Origin: Trichococcus flocculiformis
GTDB lineage: Bacteria; Bacillota; Bacilli; Lactobacillales; Aerococcaceae
DNA: 64,000 bases
Direction: 5' to 3'
NCBI RefSeq assembly: GCF_900113645.1
Contig: NZ_FOQC01000001.1
Span: 123,103 to 187,102, forward strand
In this document: one piece after another, positions 18,135 to 26,926 of the stretch
Position numbering within the stretch: position 1 is the first letter of the stretch
Layout of the letters: each line of letters starts with the position of its first letter
The notes under the pieces: generated by a model
Told to the model about the DNA's origin: nothing
Databases searched by the model: none
Seen by the model: the letters and a program-made list of their open reading frames with translations, nothing else
Program-made: the position numbers and the translations under genes

Positions 18135-20090
18135 CTATTCATTCAGTTCCTCGAGAGCGGTTGTCTGATTTTCCCAATCCTGCATCAGCTCGTCCTGCCG
18201 TGCCTGTAGGGCGAGCAACTGCTGGTTGAACTGTTGGACTTTTTCATGGTCACCGTAGACTTCCGGTTCGGTCAATTGCAGCTCGATCGCAGCGATGGCC
18301 TCCTCGACGGTCGCCAATTCATCCTCCAAAGCCTCCACCTGCCGAGCCAGTTTTCTTTCCAATTTCAGTTTTTCCTTGGAAGAAACGTAATCCCCTTTTG
18401 CTCTCGAAAGAGGCTCAACGGCAGCGTTTGTTTCCGTGGCGTTTTCGGCCTGCTGCAAAGCTGCCAACGCCGCTTCTTGCTGTTTCTTTTCAATATAGTA
18501 ATCGTAGTCCCCGAGGTATAATTTACTGCCCTCAGCGGAAAGTTCGACAATGTTTGTCGCAATCCGGTTGATGAAATAGCGGTCGTGGGATACGAAAAGC
18601 AGGGTGCCGTCATAATCGATCAAGGCATTTTCAAGCACTTCTTTGCTGTCGATGTCCAAATGGTTTGTGGGTTCATCGAGGACAAGGAAATTCTTTTGGT
18701 CCAGTGCCAGCTTGCAGAGCGAAAGCCTTGCCTTCTCGCCGCCGCTCAATGCCGGAATCGTTTTTTCGACATCGGCGCCGGAGAACAGGAAGCTCCCCAG
18801 GATACTGCGCACATCTTTTTCGTTCAGCGTGGGATGAAGATCCCAGATTTCGGCGAGAACGCTCTTGTTTTTGGAAAGGTTGCCTAATTCTTGGTCATAA
18901 TAACCGAGATCGACATTGGCGCCGAGCTGGACTCTGCCTTTCAAAAGCGGAATCTCGGAAATGATCGACTTCAGCAAAGTGGACTTGCCGATCCCGTTCG
19001 GCCCGACGATCGCGATCGCCTGCTGTTTACGGATGTCAAGATTGATCGGATCAGCCAGGATTTTATCGGCATATCCGACAGCCCCATTTTCCAGCGTCAA
19101 GACGACATTTCCGCTTTCTTTTGCGATATCGAAAGAGAAGCGAGCGGAACGCTCATCGCCTTTCGGTCTGTCCATCCGCTCCATTTTTTCCAGACGTTTG
19201 CGGCGGCTTTGCGCCATTTTGGTCGTGGAAGCGCGCGCCAGATTGCGGGCGACATAATCCTCCAATTTGGATATTTCATCCTGTTGCTTCTCGTAAGCCT
19301 TCAATTCCTGCTCCAGGCGGGCGGCTTTCTCGGTCAGATAATAGGAGTAGTTGCCTTTGTAGTGCTGGATCTTGTGGCGGCTGATTTCATACACCTCCGT
19401 GGCGACTTTGTCCAGGAAGTATCGGTCATGGGAAACGATCAAAAGCGAGCCGTTGTAACCGATCAGATAATTTTCCAGCCAAGCCAGCGTATCGATGTCC
19501 AGATGGTTGGTGGGCTCATCCAAAATGAGCAGGTCGTTCTTTTCAAGCAGGATTTTGGCCAAGGCAAGCCTGGTTTTCTGGCCGCCTGACAATTGGGAAA
19601 TCGGACGATCGTAATCTCCTTCGTAGAACTGGAATCCGTGAAGCACCGAACGGATCTCGGACTCATAGCCGTACGCGTTCTTTTCGTGCAAAGTATGCTG
19701 GAGATGGTCATAGCGTTCCAGAGCTTTTTGGTAGGCTTCTTCATCCTCGAGCAAGTCCGGATCCCCTAAAGCGACGGCGGCTTGTTCAGCTTCCTTACTT
19801 AATTGGATGAGCGGGGCAAAAATGGTCAACATTTCCTGCCAAATCGTGTTGGATGAATCGACCGCGCTATGCTGATCCAGGTAGCCGATCGTTACGTCCT
19901 TGCTCTTTGAAACAGAGCCGGCATCCGTTGCTTCGATGCCTGCCAAAATCTTCAGCAAGGTCGATTTGCCGGCTCCGTTTCGGCCGACGAGTGCAATACG
20001 CGAATGGTCTTGAACAGTAATTTGAATATTGTCGAATAAGACGCTCGCCCCAAAAAGGCGCGCCAAATTTTGTCCTTGCAGTAAAATCAT
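18135..20090 (-). CDS. ABC-F family ATPase (YdiF-like)
   Basis: A protein of 651 residues, started at the ATG at 20090 (MILLQGQNLARLFGA) with GAGGACACT upstream. Two ABC domains are present: Walker A GRNGAGKST and signature LSGGQKTRLALAK in the first, GPNGIGKST and LSGGEKARLSLCK in the second, each with LDEPTNHLDI(D). Between them lies the basic linker (SRRKRLEKMERMDRPKGDE) that in ABC-F proteins reaches toward the peptidyl-transferase centre. A C-terminal coiled coil follows. No membrane segments. ABC-F proteins act on the ribosome in translation or antibiotic protection. Its place between tsaD and rex matches ydiF of B. subtilis. Confidence 0.95.
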   Translation of the reverse strand: MILLQGQNLARLFGASVLFDNIQITVQDHSRIALVGRNGAGKSTLLKILAGIEATDAGSVSKSKDVTIGYLDQHSAVDSSNTIWQEMLTIFAPLIQLSKEAEQAAVALGDPDLLEDEEAYQKALERYDHLQHTLHEKNAYGYESEIRSVLHGFQFYEGDYDRPISQLSGGQKTRLALAKILLEKNDLLILDEPTNHLDIDTLAWLENYLIGYNGSLLIVSHDRYFLDKVATEVYEISRHKIQHYKGNYSYYLTEKAARLEQELKAYEKQQDEISKLEDYVARNLARASTTKMAQSRRKRLEKMERMDRPKGDERSARFSFDIAKESGNVVLTLENGAVGYADKILADPINLDIRKQQAIAIVGPNGIGKSTLLKSIISEIPLLKGRVQLGANVDLGYYDQELGNLSKNKSVLAEIWDLHPTLNEKDVRSILGSFLFSGADVEKTIPALSGGEKARLSLCKLALDQKNFLVLDEPTNHLDIDSKEVLENALIDYDGTLLFVSHDRYFINRIATNIVELSAEGSKLYLGDYDYYIEKKQQEAALAALQQAENATETNAAVEPLSRAKGDYVSSKEKLKLERKLARQVEALEDELATVEEAIAAIELQLTEPEVYGDHEKVQQFNQQLLALQARQDELMQDWENQTTALEELNE

Positions 20091-20321
20091 ATGTAGTGTC
20101 CTCTTTCTAAGCAAATGCTGGCATTTATCCCTTCCATTTTATCACAGCATGCATTGATTCGATAGGGACAAGCAAAGTTATTGCTATATTCACGTATTTG
20201 CACATGTGAAAAAATGTTGGCGACTCCGCTTACATTTGTTACAGTATTTCACATGTTGCTCAAAAAAGGCTTCACAATCAAGTCCGATTTCGAACAAATT
20301 AGTAGATTTTTCACAATCAGG

Positions 20322-20330
20322 TGATATAAT
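20322..20330 (+). promoter_or_regulatory. Extended -10 promoter of rex
   Basis: TGATATAAT at 20322-20330 is a TG-extended -10, about 110 bases before the rex start; the -35 is poor. Several TTTCACA/GTGAAA half-sites lie around it, but no full palindrome was found. Confidence 0.4.
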
Positions 20331-20439
20331 AGGCAGTATGAAATGAAAGCTTAAGTATGTGAACATACTTTTTAAAGTTTGTCGGAATCGCACAAACACT
20401 ATGAGTTACGAAATGAAAGAGGAAAGAAGAGGAAAAAAA

Positions 20440-21072
20440 ATGTCGACGAATGATATTCCAAAAGCTACGGCAAGGAGGTTGCCGATTTACCACCGCTATT
20501 TGCGCTTTTTGCATAACGCTGGTAAAAAACGTGTTTCATCCACTGAGCTCAGTGAAGCAGTAAAAGTGGATAGTGCTACTATCCGTAGGGATTTTTCATA
20601 TTTTGGCGCACTGGGTAAAAGAGGATACGGCTATGATGTCGAGTATTTGTTGGATTTCTTCAGCAAAACCTTGAATCAGGACCGTTTGACGAACGTTGCT
20701 TTGATCGGTGTGGGTAATTTGGGTCATGCCTTGTTGAACTACAACTTCCACGTAAGCAACAATGTGCGCATCAGTGCAGCATTTGATGTCAATGAAGGCA
20801 TTGTTGGTAAAATCCTCAGTGGTGTACCGGTGTACCCCATGACGGATATGGTGGAGCAGTTGCGTATCCAACAGATTGATGTAGCCATTCTGACCGTTCC
20901 CCAAGAAGTTGCGCAGGATGCAACGAACCGTTTGACCGAAGCGGGCGTTCGCGGCATCATGAACTTTACCCCGATCCGTCTTTCCGTTCCGGAAAATGTC
21001 CGCGTTCAGAATGTGGATTTGACGAATGAATTGCAGACGTTGATTTATTTCTTGGACAATGATATCGGCTGA
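20440..21072 (+). CDS. rex: Redox-sensing transcriptional repressor Rex
   Basis: A protein of 210 residues, the standard Rex length, started at the ATG at 20440 ([14 protein letters not shown]) with AAGAGGA upstream. Residues 1-80 are the winged helix ([28 protein letters not shown]); a Rossmann domain follows with [12 protein letters not shown] binding NAD(H). Rex represses fermentation and NADH-reoxidation genes when NADH/NAD is low and releases DNA when NADH rises. A strong terminator and family B copy B3 follow. Confidence 0.98.
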   Translation: MSTNDIPKATARRLPIYHRYLRFLHNAGKKRVSSTELSEAVKVDSATIRRDFSYFGALGKRGYGYDVEYLLDFFSKTLNQDRLTNVALIGVGNLGHALLNYNFHVSNNVRISAAFDVNEGIVGKILSGVPVYPMTDMVEQLRIQQIDVAILTVPQEVAQDATNRLTEAGVRGIMNFTPIRLSVPENVRVQNVDLTNELQTLIYFLDNDIG

Positions 21073-21103
21073 GCAAAGTCGGCAGTTGATGATAAGAAAA
21101 CGC

Positions 21104-21140
21104 AAAAAGAAGGATGAGGCCGCCTCATCCTTCTTTTTTT
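21104..21140 (+). terminator. Intrinsic terminator after rex
   Basis: AAGAAGGATGAGGC pairs with GCCTCATCCTTCTT, preceded by A-run and followed by TTTTTT. Confidence 0.9.
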
Positions 21141-21174
21141 CATTAGCAAGTAGGTATACATTTTGAACAAAGAA

Positions 21175-21480
21175 ATGCATCACCAAGGGTGATTTAAAGG
21201 TCAGCAAATTATTTGGTGTTTCCAAAGTGATGTCTAGCGGTCCAAGCCTGCCTCTCGGAAAGAGAGGCAGGAACCCCTTGTCTCTTCGAGCCAAGGATAC
21301 TGTTCGACTAACCTGCTGACGCAGGAAGTCTCTCAGCAATTGCGCTCTACGATGCTCATTTGCATGGGACTCTTAAGGATTCATCCCTTAGAGCCCTAGT
21401 ACAAGGTGACCGTAGGAAACGTTGCGAGGCCAGATTTCCTAAATTTCTTTCGAGGCAGAGCGGGCTTGTACCGCTTTTCC
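21175..21480 (+). repeat. Family B structured repeat, copy B3 (full length)
   Basis: This is the longest copy, about 305 bases, filling the gap between rex (+) and the YdiK-like gene (-). It opens with ATGCATCACCAAGGGTGAT (hairpin), has a variable hairpin CTGCCTCTC.GAGAGGCAG, then the conserved core 21270-21358 (CTGTTCGACTAA, CTGCTGACGCAG, GTCTCTCAGCAATTGCGCTCT). Next comes the segment shared with B1 (AGTACAAGGTGACCGTAGG) and the common CAGATTTCCTAAATTTCTTT. It ends in AGCGGG.CTTGTAC.CGCT plus TTTTCC. The terminator stem differs in sequence from B1/B2 but keeps pairing. Family unknown to me. Confidence 0.8.
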
Positions 21481-21686
21481 TAGTTTTTGTCGATGCTGTT
21501 TTTGATTTTCAGGTAGGCGTTGAACATGCGAACGCCTTTTACGACATCACTCGTTGCGAACAGCACGCTGATGATGGCCATGAATCCCCACCCTGCAGTA
21601 TTCACTGCGTCGACTGCCAGTGAAATGAAGAGGATTGCGAAAACAAAACGGATGATTACTTGAATTAATAGATTTTTTAAAGTCAT
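21480..21686 (-). CDS. Small membrane protein, DUF4305/YdiK-like
   Basis: A protein of 68 residues with two hydrophobic stretches (about 8-27 and 30-50) and a short cytosolic basic tail. AAAGGAAT lies upstream of the ATG. Size, topology and position between rex and the CPBP protease gene match B. subtilis ydiK (DUF4305). Function unknown. Confidence 0.75.
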   Translation of the reverse strand: MTLKNLLIQVIIRFVFAILFISLAVDAVNTAGWGFMAIISVLFATSDVVKGVRMFNAYLKIKNSIDKN

Positions 21687-21727
21687 GTTATTCCTTTCTT
21701 TTTCCTAAATAGCGGACTTCACGTGCC

Positions 21728-22405
21728 TTACGAAATGAGTTGGGAGAGAATCGGCAAAGCGGATACAGCATTCATCAACGCATGCGCAATCATCGGAGTG
21801 GCTATGTTTCTTGTTCTGTAATAAAGGAAAGAAAACCATAGTCCCAGAGAGCCATAAACCAAATAGTGCCCATCATTATGCGCAATCGCAAAAAGCAAAG
21901 CACTGATAGTGGCTGCGCCGACGATCCCGATTGCATCAACCAGATGTGTGACAATCGCTTTACGGAATACAAATTCCTCCATCACAGGTGCAAAGATGAT
22001 AATGTTAAAAATAAAGAATGGATAGCGGTTTGTCAAGTCCAGCAATACTTCCGTATTTTCGGAAATTACGGGCATCTTGAACAAAAGATACTCCACGTTC
22101 ATCGCGACGATCTGAATCAGGATAGCTCCCAAGAAGCCAAAGATTCCGATCGCGAGCGTTTTTCCGATTGGGGCGGCTGGTTGCTCTGTAAGGCTGTTTT
22201 GTGGTGTCCATTTTTTTCTGCTATTCCATGCTACCATAAGGACAGTCCCTAGGAAAGCGAAGAATAGCGAGAGATTCATGGCGGCTGCGATGCGATCTGC
22301 CTCCGGAATGAAAAAAAGTATAACGACCGGCAGAAGCTGAGAAGCGAGATAGATGAGAATGATCTGTATGGCTAACGTTGACCTGGAACGTATTTTTTTA
22401 TTCAT
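21728..22405 (-). CDS. CPBP-family intramembrane metalloprotease (YdiL-like)
   Basis: A protein of 225 residues, started at the ATG at 22405 (MNKKIRSRS) with AGAAAGG upstream; the longer frame is not supported. It has about six membrane segments and the CPBP (CAAX protease/Abi) motifs: MEEFVFRKAI (EExxxR), FAIAH, and IAHALMN (HxxxN). Such proteins are integral-membrane proteases, some giving bacteriocin self-immunity. The gene order next to groES matches ydiL. Substrate unknown. Confidence 0.92.
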   Translation of the reverse strand: MNKKIRSRSTLAIQIILIYLASQLLPVVILFFIPEADRIAAAMNLSLFFAFLGTVLMVAWNSRKKWTPQNSLTEQPAAPIGKTLAIGIFGFLGAILIQIVAMNVEYLLFKMPVISENTEVLLDLTNRYPFFIFNIIIFAPVMEEFVFRKAIVTHLVDAIGIVGAATISALLFAIAHNDGHYLVYGSLGLWFSFLYYRTRNIATPMIAHALMNAVSALPILSQLIS

Positions 22406-22504
22406 ATATATAGTACCTTTCTGAGAGAACTGACGTCTTACGCTTGATAAACAGTATAGCATAATAGCGTAAAAAAATAGAATCAGAAAAAATCGGCTTC
22501 CCTC

Positions 22505-22571
22505 TTGCAAATTAATTGGAGATTGATTAATATAGAAATGTAACTTAGCACTCTGAGTTGATGAGTGCTAA
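22505..22571 (+). promoter_or_regulatory. SigA promoter and CIRCE operator of groESL
   Basis: TTGCAA (22505-22510), a 17-base spacer and TAATAT (22528-22533) form the promoter. The CIRCE element at 22545-22571 is perfect: TTAGCACTC, nine bases, GAGTGCTAA. HrcA repressor binds CIRCE and releases it on heat shock when GroEL is titrated. hrcA is outside the window. Confidence 0.97.
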
Positions 22572-22598
22572 AATGAACTTATTTTTGGAGGGATCATC

Positions 22599-22883
22599 TT
22601 GTTAAAACCATTAGGAAACCGTGTTATTGTAGAAGTTGCCAAAGAAGAGGAAAAATCTGTAGGCGGCATCGTTTTACCGTCGTCCGCTAAAGAAAAATCC
22701 CAAACCGGTACCGTTATTGCTGTAGGAGCAGGCCGCGTGACGGATAACGGCGTAACCATCGAAATGACCGTAAAGGCGGGGGATACTGTCCTTTTCGAAA
22801 AGTATGCAGGCACAGAAGTCAAATATGCAGGCACAGAATACTTAGTGATCAAAGAAAGCGACATCGTAGCAATCCTGGACTAA
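22599..22883 (+). CDS. groES: Co-chaperonin GroES
   Basis: A protein of 94 residues with a TTG start at 22599 ([13 protein letters not shown]) behind GGAGGG; no ATG lies in frame nearby. It has the GroES beta-barrel pattern and the mobile loop ([15 protein letters not shown]) that contacts GroEL, and ends ESDIVAILD. The heptamer caps GroEL. It is controlled by CIRCE and sits 28 bases before groEL. Confidence 0.99.
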   Translation: MLKPLGNRVIVEVAKEEEKSVGGIVLPSSAKEKSQTGTVIAVGAGRVTDNGVTIEMTVKAGDTVLFEKYAGTEVKYAGTEYLVIKESDIVAILD

Positions 22884-22911
22884 AAATAAAATTCATGAGG
22901 TGAATCGATAA

Positions 22912-24513
<1,602 letters not shown>

Positions 24514-24529
24514 AAAAACAGTGTGTGAT

Positions 24530-24630
24530 GAATCCTGAGCTCAGAGTTTGAGCACTAAGAGGAAATCACCACCACGACCTGGTTTTGGTCGAGGTGGTGA
24601 TTTCAGCTTAGGCGGAGAACTCTAGGATTC
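24530..24630 (+). ncRNA. Candidate structured RNA core, family A, copy 2
   Basis: Outer helix GAATCCT/AGGATTC, then AGAGTTT/GAACTCT, the invariant GAGCACTAAGAGG (24550-24562) and CAGCTTAGGCGGAG (24604-24617), then GAAATCACCACC/GGTGGTGATTTC and apical CGACC/GGTCG. The helices differ from those of copy 1 at most positions while pairing is kept, and the two motifs are identical. Confidence 0.55.
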
Positions 24631-24810
24631 AGAACCGTTCTAACAGGATGTGATGATTCGCGTTTAGATACCCGTACGTTGGAACGAATCATGAAGGGAA
24701 CCTCTTTTGTTCCCTACATGATTCGCTCCAACGTTAGTGGTGGCTGAGTTTTAGAACACGTTTATAAAGGATACGATGAATCCCGCTCTAGAAATCGAGC
24801 ATTAACGAAA
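24530..24810 (+). repeat. Family A composite structured repeat, copy A2
   Basis: It has the same order of modules as A1: structured core (24530-24630), a box CCGTTCTAACAGGATGTGATGA (from 24635), a long hairpin, a second box CGTTTATAAAGGATACGATGAA (24759-24780) and a terminator. The long hairpin is CGTTGGAACGAATCATG (24682-24698) paired with CATGATTCGCTCCAACG (24718-24734) around a smaller AGGGAAC/GTTCCCT stem. The hairpin sequence is unrelated to that of A1, though the layout is the same. Confidence 0.8.
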
Positions 24811-24855
24811 AAAAGGATCAACCAGCCAAAATCAGGCGGGATGATCCTTTTTTTG
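24811..24855 (+). terminator. Intrinsic terminator after family A copy 2
   Basis: AAAAGGATCA pairs with TGATCCTTTT, followed by TTTTG; the same gross form as the terminator after A1. Confidence 0.75.
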
Positions 24856-24865
24856 ATATCCGGAA

Positions 24866-25140
24866 GTTTCCCGTGCTCCGTAGAACGAAGGCTTTTCCGG
24901 AGTTCGGGAAACATTTTGCTGGTTTTCTCCGACTAGGCCGGCTTCTCAGAAGTTGCGGGCGGTAGTTGCGAGTATGCTACGATGAGCGGGTGATTGACCG
25001 GAGTTAGGGCCGCATCAACTGTTCTCCTCTGGATAGCCTCACCGGAATAGGCTGCACTCTCTTTTTGTGCCTTCTGTTCTGTGAAAGCACCCATTTATGG
25101 TTTGGAAACGAAAAAAATATCCTTATGAAAAGCTGTCCCA
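24866..25140. other. Unassigned intergenic stretch with a strong hairpin
   Basis: No credible gene is seen. GTTTCCCG.GCTCCG pairs with CGGAG.CGGGAAAC across 24866-24912. The following 24913-25080 is GC-richer than the flanks, contains GGGCGGTAGTTGCG and ends in GGAATAGGCTGCACTCTCTTTTTGTGCC. I found no match to families A or B by eye. Confidence 0.5.
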
Positions 25141-25145
25141 TCAAG

Positions 25146-25222
25146 GTTTTTGAATGGTTTTGAATGAAATTTAATGTTTTTGGAGGAAAATGATTGCTTT
25201 ATTCCCGTGTAGGTGGTATATT
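25146..25222 (+). promoter_or_regulatory. Promoter of the fru operon with tandem repeats
   Basis: TTGCTT (25194-25199), 17 bases, TATATT (25217-25222). Upstream the direct repeat TTTTGAATG occurs twice with a spacing of 10 bases (25148-25156 and 25158-25166), then TTTAATG; this could be the operator for the DeoR-family regulator encoded first in the operon. The operator role is inferred. Confidence 0.55.
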
Positions 25223-25244
25223 TTTGTTCGAGAGGTGATAGAAA

Positions 25245-25994
25245 GTGCTTACAGATGAGCGGCATAAAATCATTCTAGACACTTTAGCCAGAGACAACAT
25301 TGTAAAATTACAGGAGCTTGTTGATCAGACTGGAAGTTCTGAATCAACGATACGAAGGGATTTAAGCACTCTTGAAGAGGCTGGTTTCTTGGTTCGTGTC
25401 CATGGCGGAGCAAAGCGGAACTATAGCGTTTCCGCTGAGGACAGGATGGAAGATAAAACATCCAAAAACGTTCAGGATAAACAACGGATTGCTGAAAAGG
25501 CAGCTCAATTGGTAAGCGACCAAGACATTGTTTTTTTGGATGCCGGATCTACCACCTATGAGATGATTCCCTTTTTGAAGGGCAAAAGCATCCTGGTCGT
25601 CACAAACGGGGTACCGCATGCCAGCTTATTGGCGGATTTGCAACTCGAAACGATCCTTATCGGCGGCAAAATCAAGATGGAGACAAAAGCAGTCATCGGA
25701 CCGGTCAGCCAAATGCAAATGAGGAATTACCGTTTCAGCAAAGCTTTTCTTGGCATCAACGGCATCGATAAGCAGTACGGCTTCACGACGCCTGACACCG
25801 AAGAAGCATCCATCAAACGCATTGCCATCGAGAATGCCGCACAAAGCTATGTCGTAGCGGATGCTTCGAAGTTCAAACAAGTCAGTTTTGTGAAGGTCTG
25901 TGATATTGAGGATTGCGGCATCATCAGCCACAATGTCCCGTCGGAAATCAAACGTAACCTGAAAGACAGTACAACTATTTGGGAGGCTGAATAA
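25245..25994 (+). CDS. fruR: DeoR-family regulator of the fructose operon (FruR)
   Basis: A protein of 249 residues with a GTG start at 25245 behind GAGGTGAT. Residues about 3-57 form the DeoR helix-turn-helix (RHKIILDTLARDN, SESTIRRDLSTLEE), and the rest is the DeoR sensor domain (LDAGSTTYEM, IGGKIKMETKAVIGP, DASKFKQVSF) that binds a sugar phosphate, here probably fructose-1-phosphate. It overlaps fruK by one base, so it controls its own operon. Confidence 0.93.
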   Translation: MLTDERHKIILDTLARDNIVKLQELVDQTGSSESTIRRDLSTLEEAGFLVRVHGGAKRNYSVSAEDRMEDKTSKNVQDKQRIAEKAAQLVSDQDIVFLDAGSTTYEMIPFLKGKSILVVTNGVPHASLLADLQLETILIGGKIKMETKAVIGPVSQMQMRNYRFSKAFLGINGIDKQYGFTTPDTEEASIKRIAIENAAQSYVVADASKFKQVSFVKVCDIEDCGIISHNVPSEIKRNLKDSTTIWEAE

Positions 25995-26908
25995 TGATAT
26001 ATACAGTAACATTAAATCCATCCATCGATTACATCGTCCATTTGCCCGCTATCGAGTTGGGTGAAGTGAACCGCATCCAACAGGATTTCAAACTGCCGGG
26101 AGGCAAAGGCATCAACGTTTCCCGCATCCTGAATGAACTGGAAGTGGAAAACACCGCTTTGGGATTCCTTGGCGGTTTTACCGGAAAATACATCGAAGAC
26201 TGGCTGGAAGCAGAAAACAGCAAAACGCACTTTACGCATGTGGATGAAGCAACCCGCATCAATGTCAAGATCAAGTCAGGAATGGAGACGGAAATGAACG
26301 GGCCGGGCCCGAATATCGAGCCTGCAATCGCCGAAGAATTCCTGAAACAATTCGATACGCTTGATCCGGAAAACGACATCGTAGTCTTAGCGGGAAGCAA
26401 ACCTACAAGCTTGCCTGACGATTACTATCAGACCATCATCCGCAGATTGACGGACAAAGGCATCCCGTTCCTGATCGATACGACCGGAGAGGAATTGAAG
26501 AATGCCTTGCCGTACCATCCGTTATTGGTAAAACCGAACCACCACGAATTGGCGGAATTGTTCGATACTACTTTCGAAACCGATGAGGATATCTTGCCTT
26601 ACGGGAAGAAGCTGCTTGAAGCTGGAGCGCAGTACGCGATCATCTCGATGGCCGCTAAAGGAGCAATCCTTTTCACTCCGGAAGGTGTTTACCATGGTAC
26701 AGTACCAAAGGGAGTCCTTAAGAATTCAGTCGGCTCCGGAGATTCGATGATCGCTGGATTTGTCGGGACATACACGAAGACGCACGACCCGTTGGAAGCA
26801 TTCAAAGTCAGCATCGCTTGCGGAAGCGCGACCGCTTTTGCCGACGATTTAGCCAAACGTGAAAAAATTGATGCTCTAGTCAAACAAGTCACTATCAGTC
26901 AGCTATAG
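25994..26908 (+). CDS. fruK: 1-phosphofructokinase
   Basis: A protein of 304 residues of the PfkB ribokinase family. YTVTLNPSIDYIVHL at the N-terminus, GGKGINVSRIL (PfkB signature 1), and KNSVGSGDSMIAGF near the C-terminus with the catalytic Asp of GSGDS are clear. It phosphorylates fructose-1-phosphate to fructose-1,6-bisphosphate, the step after FruA uptake. The start ATG overlaps the fruR stop (TAATG). Confidence 0.97.
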   Translation: MIYTVTLNPSIDYIVHLPAIELGEVNRIQQDFKLPGGKGINVSRILNELEVENTALGFLGGFTGKYIEDWLEAENSKTHFTHVDEATRINVKIKSGMETEMNGPGPNIEPAIAEEFLKQFDTLDPENDIVVLAGSKPTSLPDDYYQTIIRRLTDKGIPFLIDTTGEELKNALPYHPLLVKPNHHELAELFDTTFETDEDILPYGKKLLEAGAQYAIISMAAKGAILFTPEGVYHGTVPKGVLKNSVGSGDSMIAGFVGTYTKTHDPLEAFKVSIACGSATAFADDLAKREKIDALVKQVTISQL

Positions 26909-26926
26909 GGAGGAGAACTTATTAAT

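Noticed and set aside
18891-19589. Open frame of 232 codons on the + strand
   Set aside because: It is wholly antisense to the ABC-F gene, which has complete Walker and signature motifs.
20190-20330. Rex operator upstream of rex
   Set aside because: Several TTTCACA and GTGAAA half-sites occur, but none are arranged as TTGTGAA-N4-TTCACAA.
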